Shown here one piece after another: positions 23,253 through 31,271 of a stretch of 48,009 bases of DNA (positions are counted from its first letter, which is position 1; each line of letters begins with the position of its first letter). This stretch comes from Methanoregula sp. UBA64 (GTDB taxonomy: Archaea > Halobacteriota > Methanomicrobia > Methanomicrobiales > Methanospirillaceae): positions 1-48,009 of the forward strand of contig NZ_DAQC01000002.1 of assembly GCF_002502735.1 (NCBI RefSeq). The letters are read 5' to 3'. Below the pieces are notes generated by a model. The model was not told where the DNA came from. It worked only from the letters and a program-made list of their open reading frames with translations, and searched no databases. Made by a program: the position numbers and the translations under genes.

Positions 23253-24098
23253 CTAGAGCACCACGATAAGGATCGCAACAAGTCCGCAGAGTGCAGATGC
23301 AACTGCCGATGCTACGACCGACCGGGGCCACCGCTTGAACTTGGGGTCGTGCGGGCCCTCGATGGTTCCCGTAATGTTGTACGCCGTAAGCACTGCGTTC
23401 ACGAGGAACAGGCCGATTGCGAACATGCCTGCTGTGGCAATGGCGATCGGGAGAACCAGGTCTGCAGATGCGTTCATGACGGTGGGGAGCGTTGCCTTGT
23501 AGAGGCCGAGGAGCTCGATGTAGATGAGCGTACCGCCGGCACCACCAAGGATACCGCCGATGACACCGCCGACAAACGAGACGAACGGCAGGCCGTGGCC
23601 TTCCGTTCCCTGCGACTTGTACTCAGGCTGGCTGTCCCCGGTGATCGGGTCCTTTAAGACCTTGCCTGAGGCTGCGGGGATACCCATGCCAAAGACGTAG
23701 ACGAAGTTGACCATCATACAGGTGACGGCCATCATCAGGCCGCCGCCGATACCGCCGGTGATTACCGCGATAAGGAGTCCCTGGTCTGCGGCCCATGCGC
23801 CGCCGAAGAGACCGGCAAGACCTGCACCTGCTGCGAGCATGGCGACACCGGTAGCGATACCGGGTGCTTGGCCCATTGCAGCGGGAGCGCCGCCGACCGG
23901 CACGAAGTGGACACCGAACCCGATGAGCACACCGCCGACGATGATGCCGATGAGGACCATGAGCACCATGATGCGTGAGTCAACCGGGACGATTACATAA
24001 CAGACCCCGACAAGGATCAGGAGCAGGACAAGACCGACGACCATGGCGGCCGGGTTAAAGATCTTTCCTGACTGGGGTTTAGCTGCTACTGCGGTCAT
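23253..24098 (-). CDS. mtrD: Tetrahydromethanopterin S-methyltransferase subunit D
   Basis: Integral membrane subunit, 281 residues with about seven hydrophobic segments and several glycine-rich stretches (G-V-H-F-V-P-V-G-G-A-P-A-A near 57-69 and G-G-V-I-G-G-I-L-G-G-A near 177-187). MtrD belongs to the Na+-translocating membrane core. ATG 24098 is preceded by a strong GGAGG. The gene starts four bases after mtrE. Confidence 0.95.
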   Translation of the reverse strand: MTAVAAKPQSGKIFNPAAMVVGLVLLLILVGVCYVIVPVDSRIMVLMVLIGIIVGGVLIGFGVHFVPVGGAPAAMGQAPGIATGVAMLAAGAGLAGLFGGAWAADQGLLIAVITGGIGGGLMMAVTCMMVNFVYVFGMGIPAASGKVLKDPITGDSQPEYKSQGTEGHGLPFVSFVGGVIGGILGGAGGTLIYIELLGLYKATLPTVMNASADLVLPIAIATAGMFAIGLFLVNAVLTAYNITGTIEGPHDPKFKRWPRSVVASAVASALCGLVAILIVVL

Positions 24099-24102
24099 AA
24101 CG

Positions 24103-24999
24103 TTAGGCCTCCTTTGCGGGTGCCGTGTACGGACCGTAGTTCTTGCGTGCCCAGACTTCCATGTACCTGTCGATGATCGTGAAGACGAGGATGATTAAGA
24201 TACCGACAATGATCGCACCCCAGCCGGCGCCGACCTTCTCGAAGAGAATGGTACGCCAGAGTTCAAGGAATACGATAAGGCCAAAGCACAGGCCCGATGC
24301 GGGTCCGCCGAACTTTGCGGTGAAGTACCCGTTGTCGATGGAGTTGCGCTCGCCGGCTTCAGCATACCGGACAATGTTGCCTGATGCTGAGATCGGTACG
24401 CCTGCGCCGAACTTCTGGTTCTGGTACTGGCGTTCCTTGCCATAGAACGGGTTGCCGGTGGCAGACCCTGCAGCTCCGAGTGCGATTCCCCAGATGAACC
24501 CGAGCAGCGGCAGCGGGAACGGATGTCCCAGAGCGGCGTTGATCAGGTAACAGATGGTGACAGTACAGAAAATTGCTACAAAAGCATGAGCCATGGCGAC
24601 GGTGGTCATGGACTTTAAGATGTCCACGTAGACCGGCTGGCCGAACTTCGCGAGACTTGCGGTTCTGCCCAGGTATGCTGTTGTTGAATAGATACCCTGA
24701 ACAAAGACGGCAAGCAACGAGCCCAGGATAATTGCGAGGACCGCGTTAACATGCATGGCGAGAAACGCCCATGCAAGTCCTGCGCCAAGAGCACACCACA
24801 GTGCGTATGCCGGGGGTTCGCCTGCAACCGCCTTGTTGAATATGCGGTGCACGAAACCCATCTGCGGTGCGAGCTGAACCTGTGAGTTCGGGTCTCCCTG
24901 CGACCCGATGTTGGATTCAGTATCTTCCGCGGAACCGGCTACGGTGGCAAGAGCTCCTGCCAGTGCAGTAATTCCTATGCCAAATACTATTTGTTCCAT
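24103..24999 (-). CDS. mtrE: Tetrahydromethanopterin S-methyltransferase subunit E
   Basis: First gene of the mtr operon. The 298-residue membrane protein has six or so hydrophobic segments and the MtrE pattern near residues 24-45 (A-E-D-T-E-S-N-I-G-S-Q-G-D-P-N-S-Q-V). Aspartates in MtrE are the best candidates for Na+ binding in the complex. ATG 24999 has GGGAGGAGG seven bases upstream, a very strong ribosome-binding site that fits a highly expressed methanogenesis operon. Confidence 0.95.
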   Translation of the reverse strand: MEQIVFGIGITALAGALATVAGSAEDTESNIGSQGDPNSQVQLAPQMGFVHRIFNKAVAGEPPAYALWCALGAGLAWAFLAMHVNAVLAIILGSLLAVFVQGIYSTTAYLGRTASLAKFGQPVYVDILKSMTTVAMAHAFVAIFCTVTICYLINAALGHPFPLPLLGFIWGIALGAAGSATGNPFYGKERQYQNQKFGAGVPISASGNIVRYAEAGERNSIDNGYFTAKFGGPASGLCFGLIVFLELWRTILFEKVGAGWGAIIVGILIILVFTIIDRYMEVWARKNYGPYTAPAKEA

Positions 25000-25347
25000 T
25001 TAGCCTCCTCCCTGCGTGCGAATGCACGAGAGTATTCAAAATGCAATGCCACGCACATCGAGTTAAAACTCTTTGTGGTTATGGTAAAATTAGTGAGATC
25101 TTGATTAAAAGGTTTCGAAATCATATTCGGAAAAACAGGGTATTTAAAGCCCGAATTATTAAACCGGGTCTCTTGGTGGATTTTCCGGGCATATAGACTT
25201 GCGTTAATGAAAAATAGGTTGCGTTTGGGGCAAGCGGAGTTGTGTTTTCCGGGTAAGGGCCGGTCCGGTGCGGGCGGTGTCGTCATCCGGTCAGGAGATC
25301 TGTGAAGGTATTTTTGCAGATACTGCCGAACAGGATCCGGGAAGAGG
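25000..25347 (-). promoter_or_regulatory. Upstream region and putative promoters of the mtr operon
   Basis: A 348-base AT-rich stretch with no gene, between divergent mtrE (-) and a GNAT gene (+). Two minus-strand promoter candidates are visible: a CGAAA-like BRE with TTTTAATC (plus-strand 25104-25120), giving a leader of roughly 80 bases, and TTTAAATA (plus-strand 25141-25148), giving a leader of roughly 115 bases. I cannot decide between them. The segment 25200-25347 holds GC-rich sequence that probably contains the GNAT promoter; I see no clear TATA box there. Confidence 0.5.
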
Positions 25348-25866
25348 ATGTCAGACAATTCCATGATATCCCGGGACGGCTCCGGTCCCGGGCCGGTTGT
25401 TTCACCGGCCGGCGCGCCGGAGATCGCGGTGCTTGCCCGGTTCCACCGGCTGATGTTTGAGGAAATCTGGGCAGAGCGGGGTTTTCCCGTTGTTGAAGAG
25501 AGCATGCGGGCCGTTGAGGAGCAGTATATACAGAAGCTCCGCGAGGGTTTCTCTGACGGGAGCTGCCGTGCCTGGGTGGTAAAAAAGGACGGCCGCGTGG
25601 TCTCGGGCGGGGCGGTGAGCATCGCGGCCTATGTGCCGGTGCCGTTCGATCCGTCCTTGCGGATCGGGTTTGTCCACAGTATCTATACCGAAAAGGACGA
25701 GCGCCACCGGGGCCATGCCGGCCGGATCGTGCGGGCGGCAACGGCGTTCTGCAAAGATGCAGGGATCCACCGGGTGTACCTGTTTGCGAGCGCGGACGGG
25801 AAGCCGGTGTACGAGAAAGAGGGGTTTAGCGCTGTGGAGAACACGATGCTTGCTGTTCTTAGATAG
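25348..25866 (+). CDS. GNAT family N-acetyltransferase
   Basis: A 172-residue acetyltransferase of unknown substrate. The GNAT fold is shown by a central D-G-R-V-V-S-G-G-A-V strand region (about 79-88) and acetyl-CoA motif A, I-Y-T-E-K-D-E-R-H-R-G-H-A-G-R-I-V-R-A-A (about 113-132), followed by G-I-H-R-V-Y-L-F-A-S and Y-E-K-E-G-F near the C terminus. It stands alone between two intergenic regions and ends at a symmetric terminator. Confidence 0.87.
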   Translation: MSDNSMISRDGSGPGPVVSPAGAPEIAVLARFHRLMFEEIWAERGFPVVEESMRAVEEQYIQKLREGFSDGSCRAWVVKKDGRVVSGGAVSIAAYVPVPFDPSLRIGFVHSIYTEKDERHRGHAGRIVRAATAFCKDAGIHRVYLFASADGKPVYEKEGFSAVENTMLAVLR

Positions 25867-25918
25867 TATGGGCCGGGTGCGATCATTCTTAGAATGTCAG
25901 AATAAGACCGGGACTAAA

Positions 25919-25948
25919 AAAAAAGAGGGAGTCCCCCCGCTCTTTTTT
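25919..25948. terminator. Bidirectional terminator between convergent genes
   Basis: AAAAAAGAG (25919-25927) and CTCTTTTTT (25940-25948) form a perfect 9-bp stem around a GC-rich loop, giving T runs on both strands. It separates the GNAT gene (+) from the unknown gene at 25972-26475 (-). Confidence 0.8.
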
Positions 25949-25971
25949 AGGCCAGCCGGTCTTCCTGCGCC

Positions 25972-26475
25972 TTAAGCGAGTGCGATAACGCTGTCGGCCC
26001 AGTTCTCGACCCGGATCCGAATGCTCTCGTTCTCGTACGACGAGAGCGTGATCTGGCGGCGGGCGATGTTGACGTAGTAGGTCTCGCCGCCGGGGTCGTG
26101 GCAGCGGAGCGTTGCAGAGAAGTTGTCTGCGTCCGGAGTGCGGACCGGGGTTCCTTTGTGGGCGGCGGTGTTTGCCAGATTAGCGAGCAGGGCAACGATA
26201 CCGTCGTTGAATCCCGAGACGGTGTTGTAGGTCTCCGAGGTAACGCCAACGGTCTTTGCGGTGCTGTCCCGGTAGGCAATCCGTGCCGTGTAGCTTTCGC
26301 GGATCTTTTTTATGGGTGCCTGGTGTCCGCTCCGTGTCATGTACGAGGAGCAGCCGAACGGGTTGTTCACGATGACGGACTGGACGATTGCATTAAAGAC
26401 GCCGATGTCCGGGATGGGCCCGGCCAGCATCCGGATGGCACATTTGACGCTGTGGTTCTGTTCGAAGTTTGCCAT
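25972..26475 (-). CDS. Hypothetical protein with very strong translation signals
   Basis: A 167-residue soluble protein that I do not recognise. Seen: no signal peptide, membrane helix or known motif; one N-terminal helix-prone region, a G-V-F-N-A-I-V-Q-S-V-I-V-N-N-P-F segment near 25-40, two cysteines in addition to Cys12, and a C-terminal beta-rich part (Y-Y-V-N-I-A-R-R-Q-I-T-L-S-S-Y-E-N-E). The ribosome-binding site is AGGAGGTGAAAAAA just before ATG 26475, among the strongest in the window, and a TATA box lies about 85 bases upstream. High expression is plausible. Codon use is like that of its GC-rich neighbours. Confidence 0.8.
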   Translation of the reverse strand: MANFEQNHSVKCAIRMLAGPIPDIGVFNAIVQSVIVNNPFGCSSYMTRSGHQAPIKKIRESYTARIAYRDSTAKTVGVTSETYNTVSGFNDGIVALLANLANTAAHKGTPVRTPDADNFSATLRCHDPGGETYYVNIARRQITLSSYENESIRIRVENWADSVIALA

Positions 26476-26554
26476 GGTTTTTTCACCTCCTTTTTTTGGT
26501 TCTTTTCTTCCTGTTTGTCTCGGGCGCCCTTTGACACGAAATTATGAGCAGTCT

Positions 26555-26575
26555 TAACATATATGCTTGCGAAAG
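26555..26575 (-). promoter_or_regulatory. TATA box candidate for the 25972-26475 gene
   Basis: On the minus strand, a TTTCGCAAG element followed by CATATATG (plus-strand 26558-26565) resembles BRE plus TATA. Transcription from it would give a leader of about 55-65 bases. The rest of the gap up to 26744 shows no gene. Confidence 0.45.
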
Positions 26576-26744
26576 GTTTTGGATCCGGGGCAGGAATGAG
26601 GCTGGTTTGAGGATCCGGGCGGGGAGCGTTGCGGATACAGTGAAAGGGAGGGGGATTGGGAAGATAAAGCAAAAGAGAAAATGGCTTTCGTTGAAAGCGG
26701 GGACAATTCAAAATAATAAATGACTACTTAACCGCAATTACGGT

Positions 26745-27584
26745 TCAAGCCGCAAAATAATTTATTATCTGCCAGATTGCTGGAGAAACAAGAGCGATAT
26801 AGATTCCTCCATAAAATGCCAAGTCTAATAAGAAGTCATTCGGGTTAGACCAAAGCAAATAATTAACAAAATCGAAGGGATTGAATGGTGGTGCCAAACA
26901 GCATGCAATGAGACTTCCAATGAATAAACCAAGAACAAGGAAAAATAACGATAAAAATCCTATTTCTAGGCTCCACCATAATTCTGGGTTTAAGCCATAT
27001 TTAGCAAAAATTAGGACTGCGTAATGTCCAATTAGAAAAATTTCAAAGAACCATATAGAAAAAATTAGAAACCAAGAGATAATTTTTTGTTTGTTAATAT
27101 GTTGATTTTTCATCAAAAGCAGAAAAGATCCGGGAATTGCGAGATAAAAGAGAAGACTGGGAAAAAGTGTAATCCCATTCTTATCCGGAAATCCAATAAA
27201 CACCACAATCCCTAAAATTAATGTAATATTGAATATTAGATAAACAAAGAACTCCCCAGATATTTTTTTGGCAATTTGTTGTTTTGGATTATCATATAGT
27301 GACGAGGAATACAATGTTATAATTAGGACAATTATAATCGCAGAAGCGGCAGTTATTCGAATTGCTTGAAAATAGATTAATGGAATATTTACTGAATTTA
27401 AATCCTCTAAATAATCGACTCCTTTTATAAATCCAATGAAAACAGCGATAATTGAAAATAACTTTAGGATATGATCTTGTAAATGAAAAGTTTCATGATT
27501 AATATTCTGGATTGATTGATTACATCTTTCACAAACGTCATCTCGGTCAAAATTCTCTTTTCCGCAGGCGGTACAAATTTTCAT
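26745..27584 (-). CDS. Zinc-ribbon membrane protein of unknown function, AT-rich
   Basis: A 279-residue protein. Residues 4-21 are a zinc ribbon (C-T-A-C-G...C-E-R-C, cysteines 4, 7, 18 and 21). The remainder has six or seven hydrophobic segments, starting at about residue 40 and ending near the C terminus. No family is recognised beyond the zinc-ribbon-plus-membrane layout that is common in archaea. The base composition is far richer in A and T than the rest of the window, with many AAA, ATT and TTA codons, which suggests recent acquisition. It may be cotranscribed with a 40-codon frame just upstream. Confidence 0.8.
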   Translation of the reverse strand: MKICTACGKENFDRDDVCERCNQSIQNINHETFHLQDHILKLFSIIAVFIGFIKGVDYLEDLNSVNIPLIYFQAIRITAASAIIIVLIITLYSSSLYDNPKQQIAKKISGEFFVYLIFNITLILGIVVFIGFPDKNGITLFPSLLFYLAIPGSFLLLMKNQHINKQKIISWFLIFSIWFFEIFLIGHYAVLIFAKYGLNPELWWSLEIGFLSLFFLVLGLFIGSLIACCLAPPFNPFDFVNYLLWSNPNDFLLDLAFYGGIYIALVSPAIWQIINYFAA

Positions 27585-27595
27585 GTTTCTTGCTC

Positions 27596-27718
27596 TTATT
27601 TGGAGGTTGATTTTAAGTTAATTATTCGATAGATCGCTCTAGCTGAATAAAAATATTCTTTATCTTTGCATTTTTTTTGGGAGGTATCTTTCAGTTCTTC
27701 TTCGTAATCGGTTCTCAT
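27596..27718 (-). CDS. Possible 40-residue small protein upstream of the zinc-ribbon gene
   Basis: A short, AT-rich frame from ATG 27718 encodes 40 residues rich in charged and aromatic side chains (M-R-T-D-Y-E-E-E-L-K at the start). It ends 11 bases before the zinc-ribbon gene start and shares its composition. No convincing ribosome-binding site and no recognised family, so it may be spurious. Confidence 0.3.
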   Translation of the reverse strand: MRTDYEEELKDTSQKKCKDKEYFYSARAIYRIINLKSTSK

Positions 27719-27736
27719 GAGTGCCTTACCCACACA

Positions 27737-28001
27737 CCCCCACATGTGGGGGAGGGTACCCCCCACTTGAAAAATAGAAGGTAGGGGGGGTGGGGGGCAC
27801 CCCCCTCCCCCCAGTGTCCGCAAATCGCAACCTCTTTTGCATGACCGCGACCTGTGTTTCGCGTGGAATTGTCGTCGAAGATTGGAAAAATGTGGATTTT
27901 TTGGAAAATCCGGATTGCCTGGTTTTTTTCTTTGAAGGGGGGGAGGGTGCCCCCGGTTTTTCCGGAAGAGGGGTGGGGGGGTGGCCCCCACCCCCTCCCC
28001 C
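27737..28001. repeat. G-tract/C-tract inverted-repeat block, two clusters
   Basis: A gene-free 579-base gap (27585-28163) holds two clusters. Cluster 1 starts with a perfect 16-base palindrome of C5-ACATGT-G5 (27737-27752), then G7-T-G6-CA-C6-T-C6 (27784-27812), a near-perfect hairpin with one mismatched T pair. Cluster 2 (27937-28001) has G7, G3, C5, then G4-T-G7-T-G2 with C5-A-C5-T-C5. Both strands have runs that could form G-quadruplexes or long hairpins. Reading frames through them give only Gly/Pro/Ala low-complexity protein, so I take them as noncoding. Origin unknown; they could be remains of an interspersed repeat family. Confidence 0.75.
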
Positions 28002-28106
28002 TTGTTGCTTCGCGTACACCCGGTTTCGATTGCTGTTTTCCAGCGATTTTTTTTTGGAAATGTCCAGAACCTTTTTGTGGTGCCGCATCAACCAATCTGT
28101 AAACAT

Positions 28107-28131
28107 CTGTAAATTTTACAAAAATTTACAG
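28107..28131 (+). promoter_or_regulatory. Perfect 25-bp inverted repeat, candidate operator of the Fic gene
   Basis: CTGTAAATTTT and AAAATTTACAG, 11 bp each, flank a three-base spacer ACA. A partial extra copy, ATCTGTAAA, lies just upstream at about 28095-28103. The centre is 45 bases before ATG 28164, where a promoter would be, and the T/A-rich arms could contain the TATA box. The Fic protein has a C-terminal winged helix that could bind here. Autoregulation is inference. Confidence 0.6.
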
Positions 28132-28163
28132 GTATTTGGCGATACAGACCGTTTGGGTGCAAG

Positions 28164-29498
28164 ATGAAAAAACCTCATAAGCCGCCGGAACTTGAAAAAT
28201 TATTCGCAGATAATAATCTGTTTAGTGAGTACGAGGCTCTATTTCTAAAGGCATCTCAAAACAGCGAAGAAAAAAAAGTAATCCATCAATTAACTCACAC
28301 GTTCAACGAGATAGAATATATCCATTGGGATGATCTTCGCCGTAAAGAGATAAGCTATGACCCTCTCCTTTTCTGGTATTTCCTCAAAGTAACTCGTGAA
28401 CGCAAGTATCACAAAATCCATATCGGTGAAGAAACTTTCCTCTTCTACATCCCGGAAAACTTCTCCAAGCAGCTCCATCTCATCGACAAGGCATCTCCCG
28501 CATCCTTTGACTGGCTGTTCGGGGAATCCCCAAGCGAGGCAAACAAGCAGCAGTATCTTGTCAATTCCCTCATGGAAGAGGCCATCGCATCCAGCCAGCT
28601 TGAAGGCGCTGCCACCACCCGGCCGGCAGCAAAGAAGATCCTTCGTGAGAAAAGAAAACCCAAAAACACCTCCGAGCGGATGATCGTCAATAATTACCAG
28701 ACGATCCGCCGGCTCAAGGAATTGCGGGACAGACCGCTCTCCCGGGAACTCATACTAGATATTCATCACGAGATCACGAAAGGAACGCTGGAGAGCGAGA
28801 CCGACGAATCCGCCTTCCGTACAACGGACGATATCGTGGTTGGCAGCAAGGCAGATCCCACCCAGATCTACCATTACCCGCCGGATGCTGTAAAAATTCC
28901 GGCAATGATCGACGATCTTATCGCATTTGCAAACAGCGATGAGGAGTTCATCCATCCAATTGTAAAAGCCATCATCATTCATTTCCTGATCGGGTATATC
29001 CACCCGTTTAACGACGGCAACGGAAGGACTGCACGGGCGCTCTTCTATTGGTTCGCTCTCAAGCACCACTACGATCTGCTGGAGTATATCTCGATCTCAC
29101 GGATCTTCGTCCACGCCCCGGCCCAGTACTCTCGGGCATACCTGCTGACAGAGTCCGACAGCAACGACATGACCTATTTTATCGATTTTAATATCCGGAT
29201 CATCAGCCGCGCACTGGATGACTTAAAACAATACATCCTCCATAAAAAAGACGAGGAATCTGCCTCCCTCTGGCTTGTCGAACAGATCCCCGATCTCTCG
29301 TTCAGGCAGGCGGAGATCTTACGGGATTTTATCCGGCACCCAACGCGATATTACGCCACAAGCGAGATTGCTGGAAAATACAAGGTATCTTTACCGACGG
29401 CAAGGGCCGATCTGATTCTTCTTGAAGAGAAAGGAAAAATCAGGAAGTATCTTGACGGAAAACGGCAGGTCTTCATGTTACGGGGCGAGGGAAAGTAA
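28164..29498 (+). CDS. Fic family protein with Fic_N-type N-terminal region and C-terminal winged helix
   Basis: A 444-residue protein. Fic enzymes mostly transfer AMP from ATP to hydroxyl groups of target proteins. Seen: the full active-site motif H-P-F-N-D-G-N-G-R-T-A-R at 280-291, with catalytic His280, and a class II inhibitory motif S-x-x-x-E-G at residues 143-148 (Glu147) that would hold the enzyme inactive. The C-terminal part (about 375-444, with T-S-E-I-A-G-K-Y-K-V-S-L-P-T-A-R-A-D near 399-416) is a winged helix. The gene body is GC-rich, but its first 100 codons and upstream region are AT-rich, so it may have been acquired. It is monocistronic; the target is unknown, and antitoxin-like self-control is built in. 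Confidence 0.92.
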   Translation: MKKPHKPPELEKLFADNNLFSEYEALFLKASQNSEEKKVIHQLTHTFNEIEYIHWDDLRRKEISYDPLLFWYFLKVTRERKYHKIHIGEETFLFYIPENFSKQLHLIDKASPASFDWLFGESPSEANKQQYLVNSLMEEAIASSQLEGAATTRPAAKKILREKRKPKNTSERMIVNNYQTIRRLKELRDRPLSRELILDIHHEITKGTLESETDESAFRTTDDIVVGSKADPTQIYHYPPDAVKIPAMIDDLIAFANSDEEFIHPIVKAIIIHFLIGYIHPFNDGNGRTARALFYWFALKHHYDLLEYISISRIFVHAPAQYSRAYLLTESDSNDMTYFIDFNIRIISRALDDLKQYILHKKDEESASLWLVEQIPDLSFRQAEILRDFIRHPTRYYATSEIAGKYKVSLPTARADLILLEEKGKIRKYLDGKRQVFMLRGEGK

Positions 29499-29768
29499 GC
29501 ATAATTGTGTATAACCCTGCGTTACAAAACCTGCATTCCGACGCTCAATCTCTTCTCATTGCAATTTTCACCGCGCTTCAAACGGCCCCGGTTTTATAAT
29601 CCGGTTCGAGGGACTTCCTAGGTGTCCTCCGGCGATCTCCCCCTTTAACGTACACCTCTATACGGTTTATAGCGGTTCCCGCACCGTTTTATCGCCCGTT
29701 CCCGCCCGCCCGTTTGCCCGCTTGTCCCGACCGTTGCACTCATTACCTCCGGCTTCCCACACCTTTTC

Positions 29769-30155
29769 ATGGCAAACCTCTCGCACTTCATGATCCCGGC
29801 CGACGACGTGGCCCGGGCCCGGCGGTTCTATGCCGCCCTCCTTGGCTGGAAGATCGAGCCGACCGCTGCTCCCGAGACCATGGGACTTGGCGCGATGCAG
29901 TACCATGAGATAACCACCGGCCCGGTGGAGCCCGGTTCCCTCAACCACGGGGGATTGTACAAGCGGCACGAAAAGGAACCGATCCTCGACTTCGTCCAGG
30001 TCGGGGACATCGAAGGCGTTGTCTCGAAAGTGGAGATGCTCGGCGGAAAGGTCATGATGCCCGTCTCCGAGATCCCCGGCGTCGGGCTCACCGCCATGAT
30101 CCTCGACACCGAGAACAACCTTGTCGGCCTCTGGTCGCCCGAAGGCCACGAATAA
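29769..30155 (+). CDS. VOC family (glyoxalase/bleomycin resistance) protein
   Basis: A 128-residue single-domain protein. It has the N-terminal pattern H-F-x-I-P-A-D-D-V-A-R-A-R-R-F-Y-A-A-L-L-G-W (residues 6-27), the usual beta-alpha-beta opening of vicinal oxygen chelate proteins, and a C-terminal I-L-D-T-E-N-N-L-V-G-L-W. VOC proteins bind divalent metals and act as lyases, dioxygenases or binding proteins; the metal ligands cannot be assigned with confidence here. The 270-base gap after the Fic gene has TATA-like TTTATA sequences near 29593 and 29669 and no gene. Confidence 0.86.
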   Translation: MANLSHFMIPADDVARARRFYAALLGWKIEPTAAPETMGLGAMQYHEITTGPVEPGSLNHGGLYKRHEKEPILDFVQVGDIEGVVSKVEMLGGKVMMPVSEIPGVGLTAMILDTENNLVGLWSPEGHE

Positions 30156-30192
30156 CCGGGCCGCAAAGGCGATTTTGTTCCGGCAGCCGTGC

Positions 30193-30235
30193 CGGGCCGG
30201 CAGTCAGCGGGCATCCGGCCCGCCGGCTCTTTTTT
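30193..30235 (+). terminator. GC-rich stem and T6 terminator of the VOC gene
   Basis: CGGGCCGG (30193-30200) pairs perfectly with CCGGCCCG (30215-30222), followed after a few bases by T6 at 30230-30235. A second, minus-strand T run (plus-strand A6 at 30262-30267) follows the small minus-strand frame at 30287, consistent with a convergent arrangement. Confidence 0.65.
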
Positions 30236-30286
30236 CGAACAAAACGGGATGCCAGTCCGGCAAAAAAGAAGGCGTACCGGGATTGT

Positions 30287-30478
30287 TTAGTTCATCTTCC
30301 CGAGCGTAGGCTGGGAGAAGTAATCGTCCAGTCGTTTCGAGAGATCGTCGAGCATCACCGTGTGCCGGGTAAGGCGTTCGTCTTCGGTTGCCGGCGGGCG
30401 GCGTGCGCCCGGGACTTTTTGCAGCATTGCCATATCCCGGCCGTCCATGGGCCGGTAGAGAGTTGCGGCGGATTCCAT
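30287..30478 (-). CDS. Small hypothetical protein
   Basis: A 63-residue hydrophilic frame beginning M-E-S-A-A-T-L-Y-R-P. It has a short helix-prone region (H-T-V-M-L-D-D-L-S-K-R-L-D-D-Y) and no cysteine or membrane segment. ATG 30478 has AGGTG eight bases upstream; a start at 30496 would add six residues. A poly-T tract follows the stop and an AT-rich divergent promoter region (30500-30545) precedes it, which together support a real gene. No family recognised. Confidence 0.5.
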   Translation of the reverse strand: MESAATLYRPMDGRDMAMLQKVPGARRPPATEDERLTRHTVMLDDLSKRLDDYFSQPTLGKMN

Positions 30479-30622
30479 CTCATTGCACCTAAGCACTATT
30501 GTGTGTAAGATCGATATATGTATTCTTATCTTTAAACTATAGAGAATACGGAGTCCGGGCGCGATCCGCCCCGATAGTATCGGCAGGTTTATGCAGGGAC
30601 TGCCAAAATATCCCGCATACAG

Positions 30623-31213
30623 GTGAGAAGACTGGCAGCACCCTCAGACGAACCGATCACCGTAGTGCGGGTCCACTACGTAAAGGCAGGCTGCGAGGCG
30701 CAGTTCGAAGCCGAGCTCAAAAAATACATGGCAGCATTTACCGCCCTCCCCGCAAATCTCGGGATCACGATCTTCCGGCCCGGGCCGTACCAGGACGGCG
30801 TGTACCGGATCGTATACAAGTTCGCCTCGCAGGCAGAACTCGACCGCTGGCACGCCACCCCCGCCTATCACGCGTGGATAACAAGCGAACAGCAGCTCGC
30901 AATCGCCCCGCCCCGCACCGAAACCCTCTCGGGCCTGGAGACCTGGTTTACCCTCCCCGGGCAGCAGACCGTCCTTACCCCGCCGACAAGGGCCCGGCAG
31001 GCGCTCGTCACCTGGATCGCCGCCCTCCCGGTCTCGATTGTCATCTCGATCCTCACCGGGCCGTTCCTCGACAACGAACCGTTCCTCGTCCAGAAGGTCG
31101 TCTTCATCACGCTTCTCGTGGTCATCCTTACCTGGGCCGTGATGCCGCTTGCCACCCGGATCTTCTTCCGGTTCCTGTACCCCGGCGAGTCCGGCTCCCC
31201 CGTGACAGAGTAA
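30623..31213 (+). CDS. Antibiotic biosynthesis monooxygenase (ABM)-like domain with C-terminal membrane segments
   Basis: A 196-residue protein. Residues about 12-105 resemble the ABM dimeric alpha-beta barrel (I-T-V-V-R-V-H-Y-V-K-A-G near 12-23, F-A-S-Q-A-E-L-D-R-W near 66-75). Two hydrophobic helices follow at about 128-147 and 158-178. This layout occurs in a group of ABM-superfamily proteins with a membrane anchor; the substrate is unknown. The GTG start at 30623 lacks a clear ribosome-binding site, so the true start is uncertain. Confidence 0.7.
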   Translation: MRRLAAPSDEPITVVRVHYVKAGCEAQFEAELKKYMAAFTALPANLGITIFRPGPYQDGVYRIVYKFASQAELDRWHATPAYHAWITSEQQLAIAPPRTETLSGLETWFTLPGQQTVLTPPTRARQALVTWIAALPVSIVISILTGPFLDNEPFLVQKVVFITLLVVILTWAVMPLATRIFFRFLYPGESGSPVTE

Positions 31214-31271
31214 GGCAGGAACCCCAGGGGGGGAAAAAACCGATGTGGTTATTGGGAAAGATAGCCCACCC

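Noticed and set aside
22391..23302. Longer mtrC beginning at 23302
   Set aside because: The extra 20 residues overlap the end of mtrD and have no similarity to MtrC; ATG 23242 has a clear ribosome-binding site.
27726..28167. Several overlapping frames of about 125 codons through the G/C-tract block on both strands
   Set aside because: They encode only Gly/Pro/Ala-rich low complexity produced by the G and C tracts, on both strands at once.
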